NCBI GenBank assembly: GCA_037447605.1
Contig: CM074815.1
Coordinates: 1,675,384 to 1,739,383, forward strand
DNA: 64,000 bases
Direction: 5' to 3'
DNA from: Zygnema circumcarinatum
Taxonomy: Eukaryota; Streptophyta; Zygnematophyceae; Zygnematales; Zygnemataceae
This document shows, piece after piece, positions 63,512-64,000 of the stretch (its first letter is position 1; the number at the start of each line of letters is the position of its first letter). A model generated the notes under the pieces. That model was given only the letters and a program-made list of their open reading frames with translations, ran no database searches and was not told the DNA's origin. Both the position numbers and the translations under genes were made by a program.

Positions 63512-63651
63512 CAACCATTGGCAATGGTTTTCAACGTTGCCAACCACTGCCGCCAGCCCTAAACAACTATTGCCAATGGTTGGCAATCTTGGAATTCAAG
63601 GGCCGGCGGGCGGCAACGGTTGGCAACATTGAAAACCATTGCCAATGGTTG
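63512..63651. repeat. Foldback (inverted) repeat with CCAATGGTT core
   Basis: Arms at 63512-63541 and 63622-63651 are inverted copies matching at about 29 of 30 positions (CAACCATTGGCAATGGTTTT against its complement) around an 80-bp loop. The loop and right flank carry more GGCAATGGTTG copies (63570s, 63660, 63680). This could be the core of a small foldback or MITE-type element. Confidence 0.7.
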
Positions 63652-63884
63652 CAACCGTAGGCAATGGTTGTTTCGGTCCGATGGCAATGGTTGTGTCGGT
63701 CGGGCGGCGATGGTTCCAACCATTTGGCAATTGCTGTTTCGGACCGGCTTGCCGAGACAAGCGGTCCGCCAAGGCGTCACCTTGTGACGTCAGCCACGAA
63801 CAGGTCAGGAACAATGTCCAACATGATTGGTCACACACCATCGATGTTGATGTTTGACCATTTCCAAAAATGAAAGAAAAGAGT

Positions 63885-63888
63885 AAAA
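63885..63888 (-). terminator. RNA polymerase III T-run terminator of 5S
   Basis: TTTT on the minus strand about 5 nt after the 5S 3' end, followed by a second T-run near 63876-63879. Confidence 0.65.
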
Positions 63889-63893
63889 GGTGT

Positions 63894-64000
63894 GGGTGCG
63901 ACACCGGGACTTCCCGGGAGGTCACCCATCCCAGTACTATTCCGGCCCACAGGCGCTTAGCTGCGGAGTTCTGATGGGATCCGGCGTAGTAGCCTAGGTA
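63894..64000 (-). rRNA. 5S ribosomal RNA (3' ~107 nt; 5' end beyond the window)
   Basis: The minus strand matches plant 5S rRNA from about position 12 to its 3' end. Recognisable blocks are GGATCCCATCAGAACTCCGC, CAGCTAAGCG (box A), ATAGTACTGGG (intermediate element), GATGGGTGACCTCCCGGGAA (box C) and the terminal GTGTCGCACCC. The first ~11 nt lie beyond the window edge. Internal promoter elements look intact, so the copy is probably transcribable. Whether it belongs to an array, is a lone copy or sits in a 5S-bearing mobile element cannot be told here. Confidence 0.92.

Larger units (their letters stand above)
63352..63893. other. Upstream region of the coiled-coil gene and 5S flank
   Basis: The proximal part is C/T-rich with a poly-C run near 63455-63465. 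The distal part holds the foldback repeat described separately and a short AT-richer flank before the 5S gene. Confidence 0.4.

Overview
The window is nuclear DNA of a streptophyte (land plant or charophyte-grade green alga). The evidence is gene content: TONNEAU1, a plant-type U-box/ARM E3 ligase, a chloroplast glutathione reductase, an LRR receptor kinase, plant-type CCR4 with its N-terminal zinc-finger region, PEX14, a CC1/RBM39 splicing factor and a plant-type 5S rRNA. Genes have many short GT-AG introns, GC-rich first exons and about one gene per 5 kb, which suits a compact charophyte or early-diverging plant genome. The species cannot be fixed from sequence alone.

Layout: a coiled-coil protein (+, 1801-3690); a small proline-rich membrane protein (-, 4605-5517); a repeat-rich spacer; an 11-exon LRR receptor-like kinase (-, 8439-15096); chloroplast glutathione reductase (+, 16281-20185); a spacer with a promoter-like island; an intronless, predicted N-myristoylated repeat protein (-, 23098-24870); fructosamine-3-kinase (+, 26703-29755); RBM39/CC1-like splicing factor (-, 30594-36021); TON1 (+, 37102-39391); U-box/ARM protein of the PUB42-44/SAUL1 type (-, 41880-48402); CCR4 deadenylase (-, 51152-55953); PEX14 (+, 56846-61125); a coiled-coil protein (-, 62315-63351); and the 3' part of a 5S rRNA gene (-, 63894 to beyond the window end).

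Four gene pairs are divergent (LRR-RLK/GR, repeat protein/FN3K, RBM39/TON1, CCR4/PEX14). The spaces between them, and the upstream regions of the first coiled-coil gene and the U-box gene, are GC-rich and carry recurrent GTAC-core words (CCGTACGG, CGTACGG, GTACTGTAC). Several also carry G-boxes (CACGTG). The same signature at 21.46-22.06 kb has no firm gene attached.

The genes do not form one pathway; this is an ordinary nuclear neighbourhood. GR and FN3K both act in redox/glycation repair, but their proximity is probably chance. The most novel items are the N-myristoylated protein with repeated RRLSLE and IDFA modules, the LRR kinase that joins an LRR and proline-rich ectodomain to a kinase domain normally found without LRRs and has DFA in place of DFG, and a duplicated copy of that kinase's C-terminal tail. 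Exon limits were placed by eye from splice consensus, reading phase and family similarity, so single-base errors are possible.
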